Source: Rhodospirillales bacterium Alpha_05
Lineage (GTDB): Bacteria > Pseudomonadota > Alphaproteobacteria > Rhodospirillales > Rhodospirillaceae
Length of the DNA stretch: 9,000 nt
Direction of reading: 5' to 3'
NCBI GenBank assembly: GCA_001603335.1
Contig: LUYR01000199.1
Span: 1 to 9,000 of the forward strand
Translations under genes and position numbers: made by a program
The notes under the pieces: generated by a model
Told to the model about the DNA's origin: nothing
The model's database searches: none
What the model saw: the letters and a program-made list of their open reading frames with translations, nothing else
Shown: positions 1 to 5,342 of the stretch, one piece after another
Numbering within the stretch: position 1 is the first letter of the stretch
How the letters are laid out: every line of letters begins with the position of its first letter

Positions 1-120
1 GCGCCCGAACCCGGCAAGGTGGTCGTCGCGTGGCGCTTCCTCCGCCAGCACGGCGCGCGCGACGGCGCACCCCGCTTCATCTCCCACACCCTCGACCCCA
101 ACACCCCGAGCGCCGCCTAA
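1..120 (+). CDS. C-terminal end of an unknown protein (partial, 5' end outside window)
   Basis: Frame 1 is open from the window edge and ends at TAA 118-120, giving 39 residues that include VVVAWRFLRQHGARDG and end in NTPSAA. Codons are G/C-ending like those of the following genes, and the stop lies 25 bp before the next start, so it reads as the upstream member of the same operon. I do not recognise the family from this tail and assign no function. Confidence 0.6.
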   Translation, partial: APEPGKVVVAWRFLRQHGARDGAPRFISHTLDPNTPSAA

Positions 121-145
121 CACGCGCGCCGGAACAGGAGCCACC

Positions 146-403
146 ATGAGCAAGTCCCCCGACGTGGGCGGCGTTGCCGCCGAACAACTGCAATCGATCG
201 TGGTGCGCATCGAGCGCCTTGAAGAAGACAAGGCCAACCTCGCCGCCGACATCAGCCAGGTCTTTTCCGAGGCCAAGGGCGCGGGCTTCGACGTGAAGGT
301 TCTCCGCCACGTCCTCCGCCTCAGGAAGATGGAGGAGTCCGATTACAAGGAACAGGAAGAAATCCTCGACCTCTACAAGCGCGCCCTCGGGATGGAGGTC
401 TAG
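146..403 (+). CDS. gapR: GapR / DUF2312 family DNA-binding protein
   Basis: An 85-residue protein with the hallmark pattern of the DUF2312/GapR family: a GGVAAEQL N-terminus, a charged helix IERLEEDKANL (about 24-34), then EAKGAGFDVKVLRHVLRLRK and a C-terminal EEILDLYKRALGM. It is helical throughout, and its length is close to the Caulobacter protein (about 90 residues). Family knowledge: GapR is an alphaproteobacterial nucleoid-associated protein that encircles overtwisted DNA and stimulates type II topoisomerases during replication. Here it sits in a prophage-like operon, so it is probably an element-encoded copy that helps element replication or competes with the host protein (inference). 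The ATG start is preceded by AGGAG at a normal distance. Its TAG stop is followed by GCC and the next ATG. The family call is confident; a role identical to chromosomal GapR is not proven. Confidence 0.9.
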   Translation: MSKSPDVGGVAAEQLQSIVVRIERLEEDKANLAADISQVFSEAKGAGFDVKVLRHVLRLRKMEESDYKEQEEILDLYKRALGMEV

Positions 404-406
404 GCC

Positions 407-823
407 ATGTCCTTCTGTTATTCGCTCAATGGCGAGGACTTCCAAGGCACGTTCCCAACCCGGGATGACGCACTTGCCGAAGCCATCGGCTACACCGAAC
501 CCAAGATCGCGACAAAAGTCTATACCGGGGTTTGCATCCCCTGCCGCGCCGAAGACTTCGCGCCGAGCGGTGACAGTCTGTGCGAACAGATGAACGAAAC
601 CGCGAACGACGACATCGGCGAATACGCCGAGGATTGGCCGCCGAACACCAAAGAACAGGCGGAAGAACTTGGAGTCGCGATCAAGGAAGCGGTGCGGGCA
701 TGGGCCGAAAAGCACGACCTCGCCCCGCTCTTTTACCGCATCGGCGACACCGAAGAACACATGGTTCCTGCCGAGGCGGAAGCCTCCGACATCGGCCACA
801 CCATTAACGCGGCGGAGGGTTGA
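407..823 (+). CDS. conserved phage-type hypothetical protein
   Basis: A 138-residue acidic soluble protein. It opens with MSFCYSLNGEDFQGTFPTRDDALAEA, a pattern typical of small phage/prophage proteins in which an aromatic-rich strand precedes a DALAEA helix. Next come VYTGVCIPCRAEDFAP (about 38-53) with two cysteines, an acidic middle, and a helix EAVRAWAEKHDLAPLFYRI (about 94-112). I see no signal peptide, membrane segment or catalytic motif. The start has GGAGG eight bases upstream, inside the end of the GapR-like gene, and only GCC separates the preceding TAG from this ATG, so translational coupling is likely. The function is unknown. The resemblance to phage hypothetical proteins is from memory and was not searched. 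Confidence 0.8.
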   Translation: MSFCYSLNGEDFQGTFPTRDDALAEAIGYTEPKIATKVYTGVCIPCRAEDFAPSGDSLCEQMNETANDDIGEYAEDWPPNTKEQAEELGVAIKEAVRAWAEKHDLAPLFYRIGDTEEHMVPAEAEASDIGHTINAAEG

Positions 824-826
824 GCC

Positions 827-985
827 ATGCGCAAGCCCGTCCGCTGCATCGAAAACGTCGCGGCGTTCGTTCCCGCCGAACCGGGCGCGATGACGCGCGC
901 CGACTGGATGTTTTTCTTCACGCTCGTGGCCTTCCTAGCCGCCGTCGCCGCGGCGGGCATCGCCTTCGTCATCGGGAGGCTGTGA
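827..985 (+). CDS. small single-pass membrane protein (52 aa)
   Basis: An ATG at 827 follows the preceding TGA with a GCC spacer, and GGAGG lies just upstream. It opens 52 codons ending in TGA 983-985. The first 27 residues are polar with a few positive charges (MRKPVRCIENV). Residues about 28-49 form one uninterrupted hydrophobic helix (MFFFTLVAFLAAVAAAGIAFVI) followed by GRL. This predicts one transmembrane segment, with orientation uncertain. The good ribosome site, coupled junctions on both sides and G/C-ending codons support a real gene although it is short. No family is recognised. A single-helix phage protein could be an accessory membrane or holin-like protein, but nothing here shows that. 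Confidence 0.65.
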   Translation: MRKPVRCIENVAAFVPAEPGAMTRADWMFFFTLVAFLAAVAAAGIAFVIGRL

Positions 986-987
986 CC

Positions 988-1572
988 ATGCCTTGCCACC
1001 TGAGCCACACCGCCGGGCGCCTCGGCATCTACGGCGGCGGGCTGTTCGACCTGCTGAACCCCGCCGTCGACGCCATCGACTTCGGCGTCATCGCCGAGGC
1101 GTTGTGCAAGGTCAACCGCTTCACCGGGCACACCCACACGCCCTATTCGGTGGCGCAACACTCGCTCGTCGTCGCCGACCAACTCCCGCCGGAACTCCGC
1201 ATCTATGGCCTTCTGCACGACGCGCACGAGGCCTTTACCGGCGATATCACCACGCCGATGAAGTGCGCCTTGCGCGCCCTCGGCATGGGCGACGCGCTCG
1301 CGTTGCTGCAATCCAACCTCGACGCCGCGATCTTCCGCGCCGCCGTGATCCAGCCGCCCGCGCCCGGCATCGTCGCCCTGATCAAGCGCGCCGACCTGAT
1401 CGCCGCCAAGAGCGAGGCCCGCGACCTGATCCCCAACGCCGACCCGGAAGACTTCGGCCCCGGCCCCATGCTGCCCTTCACCATCAAGCCGATGGCCTGG
1501 GACCGCGCCCACGAACGCTATTCGCATGCGCTGGAATCGGTGGGCCTCAACCCCCGCCGCCGCGCCGCCTGA
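988..1572 (+). CDS. HD-domain phosphohydrolase (YfbR-like)
   Basis: A 194-residue protein of the HD superfamily of metal-dependent phosphohydrolases. The family ligand pattern is visible: H58 in HTPYSVAQHS, the H77-D78 doublet in GLLHDAHEAFTGDITTP, and D136 in IKRADLIAAKSEA. The layout (RFTGHT, PYSVAQHS, LLHDAHEAF, GDI..P.K) matches the YfbR-like group often carried by phages. Known members remove phosphate from nucleoside mono- or triphosphates, so dNTP-pool adjustment is the likely role. The substrate cannot be read from sequence; YfbR-type 5'-nucleotidase and DatZ-type dATP hydrolase are both possible analogies. The ATG at 988 is preferred because GGGAGG precedes it and the family N-terminus begins near here; an in-frame TTG at 820 would add an extension overlapping the small membrane gene. 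It is followed by 27 untranslated bases. Confidence 0.85.
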   Translation: MPCHLSHTAGRLGIYGGGLFDLLNPAVDAIDFGVIAEALCKVNRFTGHTHTPYSVAQHSLVVADQLPPELRIYGLLHDAHEAFTGDITTPMKCALRALGMGDALALLQSNLDAAIFRAAVIQPPAPGIVALIKRADLIAAKSEARDLIPNADPEDFGPGPMLPFTIKPMAWDRAHERYSHALESVGLNPRRRAA

Positions 1573-1599
1573 ACCCAAAAAGCCCAGGGAGAACGCATC

Positions 1600-2094
1600 A
1601 TGTCCAAGCGTAAAATCTCGGTTTCCGCCCGCGCCATCGCCGCCTTGCTGCCGTTCATCAGCAAGGAAGAAACCCGGTTCCACCTCACCGGGATCAGGAT
1701 CGAGCCCTCCGCCGCCGGCGGCGTCCTGCTGATCGCCACCGACGGCCACGCGATGGGCGTGATCCACGACCCCGAAGGCACCACCGACGGCGAACACCTC
1801 GTGTCGCTGCCCTCGAGCCTCGCGAAGGCGGTCAAGTCGCGCGACGGACTCAAGGGCAAGGCGCACTTCCGGGGCAACGTCGTGCACGTCGTCGGCGAGA
1901 AGATGCCGCCGACCCAGAACCCCGAGATCATTTCCCCGCACCACCTCCATTCCTGCAACGCGCCGGATATCGAGAGCGAGTACACGTTCCCGCAGTGGCG
2001 CGCCGTTTTCGACTTCGCCAAGGACCGCGCGCACGACGGCAACGCCGCCACCTTCAACGCCGCGATCGTCCACCGCTTCCGCGAGGCGGGCTAG
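1600..2094 (+). CDS. DNA sliding clamp (DnaN)-like protein, N-terminal part, ended by an in-frame TAG
   Basis: A 164-residue product that looks like the middle-to-late part of a bacterial beta clamp. It has an N-terminal helix (AIAALLPFISKEETRFHLTGIRI, compare the EETRYYLNGI stretch of DnaN domain 2), then LLIATDGHAMGV (compare the ATDGHRLA signature), then LVSLPSSLAKAV, and FPQWRAVF near residue 130 (compare FPDYxRV at the start of domain 3). Domain 1 of a full clamp (about 370 residues in bacteria) is absent, so this is a short phage-type clamp-like protein. The ATG has AGGGAG upstream. The reading ends at TAG 2092-2094, yet the same frame continues straight into the next entry, which contains the missing clamp C-terminus. 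As it stands the product lacks most of domain 3. A role in element replication is inferred. Confidence 0.75.
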   Translation: MSKRKISVSARAIAALLPFISKEETRFHLTGIRIEPSAAGGVLLIATDGHAMGVIHDPEGTTDGEHLVSLPSSLAKAVKSRDGLKGKAHFRGNVVHVVGEKMPPTQNPEIISPHHLHSCNAPDIESEYTFPQWRAVFDFAKDRAHDGNAATFNAAIVHRFREAG

Positions 2095-2097
2095 GCC

Positions 2098-2346
2098 ATG
2101 CACGGTTGCAAGTATGCGCCGATCAGCATCTTCGCTCCGGAATTCGACGGCCCGGCCCTCGTGCACCTCTCCACGCCCGCCGCCACCGGGCTCCGCTTCG
2201 TCGGGCTGATCATGCCGATGCGCGACAAAGACCCGAAAGAACTCAAGACCGTCCCCGCATGGCTCGCCGCCCCCGAGCACGCCGCCCCGGCGAAAGCCAA
2301 GCGCGCCAAATCCGCGCCGACCTCCGCCACACCCAAAGCCGCGTGA
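2098..2346 (+). CDS. Sliding clamp (DnaN)-like C-terminal part, in frame with the preceding ORF
   Basis: An 82-residue ORF in the same frame as the preceding gene, separated only by TAG and one GCC codon. It begins MHGCKYAPISIFAPEF, continues GPALVHL, and reaches FVGLIMPMR at about residues 34-42. The MPMR ending is the conserved C-terminus of bacterial beta clamps. A lysine/alanine/proline-rich tail of about 40 residues follows (AAPAKAKRAKSAPTSATPKAA), probably disordered. Read through the TAG, the two pieces form one clamp-like protein of about 248 residues. The piece has its own ATG, with a GAGG about 11 bases upstream that is weaker than at other junctions in this operon, so separate translation by re-initiation is possible. 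It could be the tail of a gene broken by a nonsense mutation, or a real split subunit. A later TGA ends it 7 bases before the exonuclease start. Confidence 0.6.
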   Translation: MHGCKYAPISIFAPEFDGPALVHLSTPAATGLRFVGLIMPMRDKDPKELKTVPAWLAAPEHAAPAKAKRAKSAPTSATPKAA

Positions 2347-2353
2347 GGACAAG

Positions 2354-3712
2354 ATGCACGACATCATGATCGACATCGAAACCCTCGGGACGGCTCCCGG
2401 CGCTTCGATCCTCACCATCGGCGCAGTCCGCTTCCGCACCGACGTCGACGAGTTCGAAAACCTGGACGCCGCCGCGATCCTCGCCTTGCCGCCCGAGTGC
2501 GCGTTCTACGCCCGAATCGAGCGCGAAAGCTGTTGTTACTTCGGTCTCGCCGAAGACCCAGAAACCCTCGCGTGGTGGGATCGGCAAAGCCCGGCGGCGC
2601 GCGCCGAAGTCTTCGACGCCAAACCGCGCCGCGACATCGAGAAAGTGATGCAAGCCTTCGCCGTCTGGTGCGGCGAGAACCCGCAACCATGGAGCCACGG
2701 CAAGGGCTTCGACATCGTCTTGCTCGAAGACGTCTTCGCCCGCCTCGGCATGCGCCGCCCCTGGAAATTCCAGGACGTGCGCGACACCCGCACCCTCTAC
2801 GCCTTCGCAGGCGTAAAGCCGCAGCGCGACGAAAACCACCACCACGCCCTATTCGACGCCGTGGCACAGGCCCGCGCCGTCATCGCCGCCCATACCGCCC
2901 GCGACGCCGCCACCAAGCGGGTCGAATCACTCGCGCTCCAGTTCAATGCCGCCGCCGAGCGCGCCGATAAGGCGCAGGCGAACGATAGGACTTCCGAATG
3001 GGCTTGGAGGGCACGGCGGTCGTGGGATGAGCAGAAGTCCCTCCGCGCCCGCGTCGCCGCGCTGGAATGGCTCTTGCGCGAGATGCGCGCCATACATAAA
3101 CCGAACCCGAACTCATGCCCGTGCTGCTCAATGCTGGATGTGCGCGTCAGCAAGCACCTGCCGACCTGCCTGTACGCGCGCGTCGATGCTGCCCTCTCCG
3201 CCCCGCCCGCGCCCGCAACTGTCAACGATCCTTTGACGGTTGGAGCGGTCAAGGAATCCTTGACGACTGCGCATCTGTATTACGAGTTCCGGGAGGATCC
3301 GTGGGAATGCGCCGACATGCCAACGATCATAAAACACGCCGTTGACGGCGGGGATCATCACATCCTGGCCACCCTCAAGCGTATCCACGACCGCGACGAA
3401 CTCTATCGTCTTGTCAGCCTCGCAAACCAACACATCGATCCGTCGCAGGCCGGGGCCGATTTCGCCGAGCGGTTTGTTGACACCAAGGCAAGGCTGTCGA
3501 TGGTCGACCGCATTCAAGGCTTTGACTACAGCGAAAATGGGGAGGCAAACCGCGTAGTCCGGGACGTATTTCTCCCTCGCGGCAAGCAAGTTATTTGGAG
3601 CGGCGACAGCCATCAAGAGATGATGCGCCAATGCGAAATAGCAGAAGTCAGGCTGATCCTCGCCGAGATCGAGCGCCTGGACCGCGCCGCACAGGCCGAG
3701 CGGGAGGGCTGA
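2354..3712 (+). CDS. DEDDh 3'-5' exonuclease (ExoVIII/Rv2179c-like) with long C-terminal extension
   Basis: A 452-residue protein. Residues 1-180 are a DEDDh-superfamily exonuclease: ExoI D7-I-E9 in MIDIETLGTAPGASILTIGAV, ExoII around D120 in SHGKGFDIVLLED, a further acidic RDTRTL near D144, and ExoIII HxAxxDA with H163 and D168. This resembles phage ExoVIII/Rv2179c-type nucleases that degrade DNA or RNA from 3' ends. Residues about 185-245 are a charged, probably coiled-coil helix. Residues 255-272 hold a cysteine cluster (C255, C257, C258, C272, with H268 nearby) that could bind zinc. Residues 300-452 are unrecognised. The nuclease part alone has the usual family size of about 180-200 residues, so the extension suggests a fusion. 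Codons become less G/C-ending from roughly 3080 onward. GAGGA lies before the ATG. The nuclease call is confident; its substrate is unknown. Confidence 0.85.
   Translation: MHDIMIDIETLGTAPGASILTIGAVRFRTDVDEFENLDAAAILALPPECAFYARIERESCCYFGLAEDPETLAWWDRQSPAARAEVFDAKPRRDIEKVMQAFAVWCGENPQPWSHGKGFDIVLLEDVFARLGMRRPWKFQDVRDTRTLYAFAGVKPQRDENHHHALFDAVAQARAVIAAHTARDAATKRVESLALQFNAAAERADKAQANDRTSEWAWRARRSWDEQKSLRARVAALEWLLREMRAIHKPNPNSCPCCSMLDVRVSKHLPTCLYARVDAALSAPPAPATVNDPLTVGAVKESLTTAHLYYEFREDPWECADMPTIIKHAVDGGDHHILATLKRIHDRDELYRLVSLANQHIDPSQAGADFAERFVDTKARLSMVDRIQGFDYSENGEANRVVRDVFLPRGKQVIWSGDSHQEMMRQCEIAEVRLILAEIERLDRAAQAEREG
3221..3264. repeat. pair of 17-nt palindromic repeats inside the exonuclease gene
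   Basis: GTCAACGATCCTTTGAC at 3221-3237 and GTCAAGGAATCCTTGAC at 3248-3264 share GTCAA...TTGAC ends. The second is a perfect palindrome (8-bp arms, one central base). Start-to-start spacing is 27 bp, which is nine codons, so the protein carries a matching short repeat, VNDPLT then VKESLT. They could be dimeric-protein binding sites or a small expanded repeat; only the sequence symmetry is seen. Confidence 0.6.
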
Positions 3713-3716
3713 GGGG

Positions 3717-3827
3717 ATGGACATTCTGGTCAGCATTGCCGTGCATATCGGCCTTTTCATCGCGGTCTTGGTCGTCACGATCCTCGCGCTTGCTCTGGCG
3801 GCTTGGGCCACGGGAGGCGGACGATGA
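3717..3827 (+). CDS. very small membrane protein (36 aa)
   Basis: ATG at 3717 opens 36 codons ending in TGA 3825-3827. Almost the whole product is one hydrophobic helix: after MDILVSIAVHI comes GLFIAVLVVTILALALAAW, then ATGGGR. It starts four bases after the exonuclease stop, with GAGGGG directly before the start (very close spacing), and its last codons overlap the next gene by ATGA. The tight packing and the purely hydrophobic, G/C-ending coding pattern support a real product. The function is unknown. It is shorter than typical holins, so I do not call it one. Confidence 0.5.
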   Translation: MDILVSIAVHIGLFIAVLVVTILALALAAWATGGGR

Positions 3828-4156
3828 GCGACAAGCACCTCATCATTCACCCGCTCGAACACCTCGGCGGCGGGGAAATCCGCACCGCGTTCTGCATGGG
3901 CGACCCGTGCCGCCCAGGCTTCGAGCTTGTCGCCCTGCCGTCGTGGCTAACGCACGAGCAGCGCACCGAGATAGGCGACGAGATCGCCGCCGCCCACCAG
4001 ATGCGGCTCGCGCTGGAAAAGGCCGTGGCCGACTACGGCAAGCCCGGCGGCCCGTGGAACGTGCCCAGCGAGCCGGGAACGTGGATCGACATGGCGAAGG
4101 GCGCGCTCGCTGTGGCCCATCGCCGCAGCTCAGCAAGCAAGGACGCCGCCGAATGA
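3824..4156 (+). CDS. hypothetical phage-type protein (110 aa)
   Basis: A 110-residue soluble protein. Its ATG overlaps the previous stop (ATGA), and GGAGG lies about seven bases upstream, so this start is preferred over an in-frame TTG at 3803. It begins MSDKHLIIHPLEHLGGGEIRTAF, has CMGDPCRPG with two cysteines near residues 24-29, a helix THEQRTEIGDEIAAAHQMRLALEKAV in the middle, and GGPWNVPSEPGTWIDMAKGALA near the C-terminus. No signal peptide, membrane segment or known catalytic motif is visible. Its last codons (DAAE, then the stop) lie in the first copy of an 18-bp direct repeat that also ends the next gene. The function is unknown. Confidence 0.75.
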   Translation: MSDKHLIIHPLEHLGGGEIRTAFCMGDPCRPGFELVALPSWLTHEQRTEIGDEIAAAHQMRLALEKAVADYGKPGGPWNVPSEPGTWIDMAKGALAVAHRRSSASKDAAE

Positions 4157-4157
4157 C
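4140..4157 (+). repeat. 18-bp direct repeat, left copy
   Basis: AGGACGCCGCCGAATGAC, identical to 4994-5011. It spans the stop of the 110-residue hypothetical gene and the start of the PAPS-reductase-like gene (ATGA overlap). Together the two copies bracket that gene exactly. Confidence 0.85.
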
Positions 4158-5010
4158 GAACCCATATGCCATCGATGGCCCAGCGATCATCTCGTTCAGC
4201 GGCGGGCGCACGTCGGCTTTCATGCTCTACCAGATTGCCCAGGCGAACGGCGGCGCACTTCCTGAGAATGTTCACGCCTGCTTTGCCAACACCGGGAAGG
4301 AGCGCGAGGAAACCTTGCGCTTCGTTCACGAGTGTGGGAGCCGGTGGGGGATTCGAATCCATTGGCTCGAATGGCGGGATTCCAAGCCGTGTTTCGAGGA
4401 GGTCGGACTCAACAGCGCGGCGCGGAATGGCGAGCCTTTCGAGACCCTGATCCGGAAGAAACAGCGCCTCCCGAATTGGCAAGAACGGTGGTGTACCCAG
4501 TTCCTCAAGGTCTGCGCATTGCACGGGTTCGCGGGGGCGCTTGGCTTTGTTCAAGGCGAATATTCCGAGGTGATCGGGCTCCGCCACGACGAGCCGACGC
4601 GCATTTCCAACGGGCTGGAGCGAGCGGCGGAGAAGGGCCGGAAGGTTGTCTACCCCCTGTCTCGCGCGAAGGTGACGAAGGCCGACGTTATGGAGTTCTG
4701 GCGTGCCCAGGACTTCGACCTCGGGCTCCGGTCCTATCAGGGAAATTGCGACCTCTGTTTCATGAAGGGTCGCGGCATCCGCAAACGGATCATCGCCGAG
4801 AACCCGGCAGCCGCCACCTGGTGGAACGAACAAGAGCGCGCCGTTGATGGCTTCTTCGATCGCCGCGACCGCGTTGCCGACCTTGTTCGCGAGGTGCGTC
4901 AAAGCCCGGACCTGTTCGACGAACCATTCGACGACGAAGAGTACGACGTTGAATGCGGCACATCGGGCGACTGCGATTACGGGACATATGGAGAGGACGC
5001 CGCCGAATGA
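4153..5010 (+). CDS. PAPS reductase / ATP-pyrophosphatase (PP-loop) family protein
   Basis: A 285-residue protein of the phosphoadenosine-phosphosulfate reductase/DndC-like PP-loop superfamily. The ATP-binding PP-loop is SFSGGRTSAFML at residues 14-25. CFANTGKEREETLRFV (about 43-58) matches the family's next strand and helix, followed by RWCTQFLKV (C114, C121) and NCDLCFMKG (C199-x-x-C202), a cysteine pattern that could hold a metal or Fe-S centre. The acidic tail has two more cysteines (C268, C274). The classical assimilatory CysH ECGLH motif is absent, so sulfate assimilation is unlikely. Phages often carry this family, and sulfur transfer to nucleic acid or nucleotide modification is a reasonable but untested guess. 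The start is the ATGA overlap at 4153; no closer start fits the family. An 18-bp direct repeat covers both its start and its stop. Confidence 0.85.
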   Translation: MTNPYAIDGPAIISFSGGRTSAFMLYQIAQANGGALPENVHACFANTGKEREETLRFVHECGSRWGIRIHWLEWRDSKPCFEEVGLNSAARNGEPFETLIRKKQRLPNWQERWCTQFLKVCALHGFAGALGFVQGEYSEVIGLRHDEPTRISNGLERAAEKGRKVVYPLSRAKVTKADVMEFWRAQDFDLGLRSYQGNCDLCFMKGRGIRKRIIAENPAAATWWNEQERAVDGFFDRRDRVADLVREVRQSPDLFDEPFDDEEYDVECGTSGDCDYGTYGEDAAE

Positions 5011-5011
5011 C
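4994..5011 (+). repeat. 18-bp direct repeat, right copy
   Basis: Identical to 4140-4157. It covers the stop of the PAPS-reductase-like gene (TGA 5008-5010) and the ATG of a 20-codon ORF. Recombination between copies would remove the gene cleanly. Confidence 0.85.
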
Positions 5012-5069
5012 CAGCGCCAACGCCGCCGACCTCGCCATCGACGCCACCCCCATGGAAGCGGCGGAGTAA
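5007..5069 (+). CDS. possible 20-aa mini-ORF
   Basis: ATG at 5007 overlaps the preceding TGA as ATGA. It encodes MTSANAADLAIDATPMEAAE and ends at TAA 5067-5069, two bases before the next gene. The overlap mimics other start junctions here, and its MT start repeats that of the PAPS-like gene because both lie in the 18-bp repeat. It may be a real micro-peptide, the remnant of a gene displaced when the PAPS-like gene arrived, or just a translational bridge that carries ribosomes to the next start. GGAG near its end also serves the next gene. Confidence 0.3.
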   Translation: MTSANAADLAIDATPMEAAE

Positions 5070-5071
5070 TT

Positions 5072-5326
5072 ATGGCTCGCCTCGACCCCCGCGATTATCC
5101 GGATTGGCCCCGGCGGATGACAACCCGCCAGGCGGAGGCGTATTGCAACGCCCCCGCCGCCGCGCTCAAGGCGGCAGGGGTCCGGTTCGCGCACGCGGGC
5201 GGGCGAGACCATTGGGACCGTCGCGACTTAGACGGGTGGATTGACAACCAGTTCGGGAAGATCCACGGTCGAAAGGACGCGCAAACGCTACTTGACGAAC
5301 GGTTCGGCCAAGACGATGCGGCTTAA
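5072..5326 (+). CDS. small helix-turn-helix protein, candidate excisionase
   Basis: An 84-residue protein: DYPDWPRRMTTRQAEAYCNAP (about 8-28) followed by ALKAAGVRFAHAGGRDHWDRRDLDGWID (about 31-58). This is the usual outline of AlpA/MerR-like winged-helix excisionases: a helix-turn-helix that recognises the partially conserved 'AARYC' segment, a basic wing, and a W-D-R-x-x-L-D-x-W-I-D finish. A polar tail rich in K, R and D follows. It lies just upstream of the zinc-ribbon protein and the integrase, where recombination directionality factors are often found. GGAG is seven bases before the ATG. Function as Xis is inferred from fold and place; it could instead be another small transcription regulator. 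Confidence 0.6.
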   Translation: MARLDPRDYPDWPRRMTTRQAEAYCNAPAAALKAAGVRFAHAGGRDHWDRRDLDGWIDNQFGKIHGRKDAQTLLDERFGQDDAA

Positions 5327-5342
5327 ATCTGGGGGAGAAAAG

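Noticed and set aside
1600..2346. TAG reassigned to an amino acid across the whole element
   Set aside because: The GapR-like gene ends at TAG with a good ribosome site and a new gene right after it, and the other genes use TGA or TAA. Nothing else in the window needs TAG to be read as sense.
733..2439. Long minus-strand open frame of 568 codons
   Set aside because: It lies antisense to four well-supported + strand genes (HD hydrolase, clamp parts, small membrane protein). In high-GC DNA the antisense frame is often free of stops. Its translation is rich in G, R, V and low-complexity runs, with no recognisable domain.
4348..4368. GGGGGATTCGAATCCATTGG inside the PAPS-like gene as a second tRNA fragment or att copy
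   Set aside because: It resembles the tRNA T-arm only through the TTCGAA palindrome and a few G residues. The flanks do not match tRNA-Gln and the sequence is explained as coding.
4033..4902. Minus-strand open frame of 289 codons opposite the PAPS-reductase-like gene
   Set aside because: It is antisense to a gene with a clear PP-loop and cysteine motifs; there is no ribosome site and no recognisable domain.
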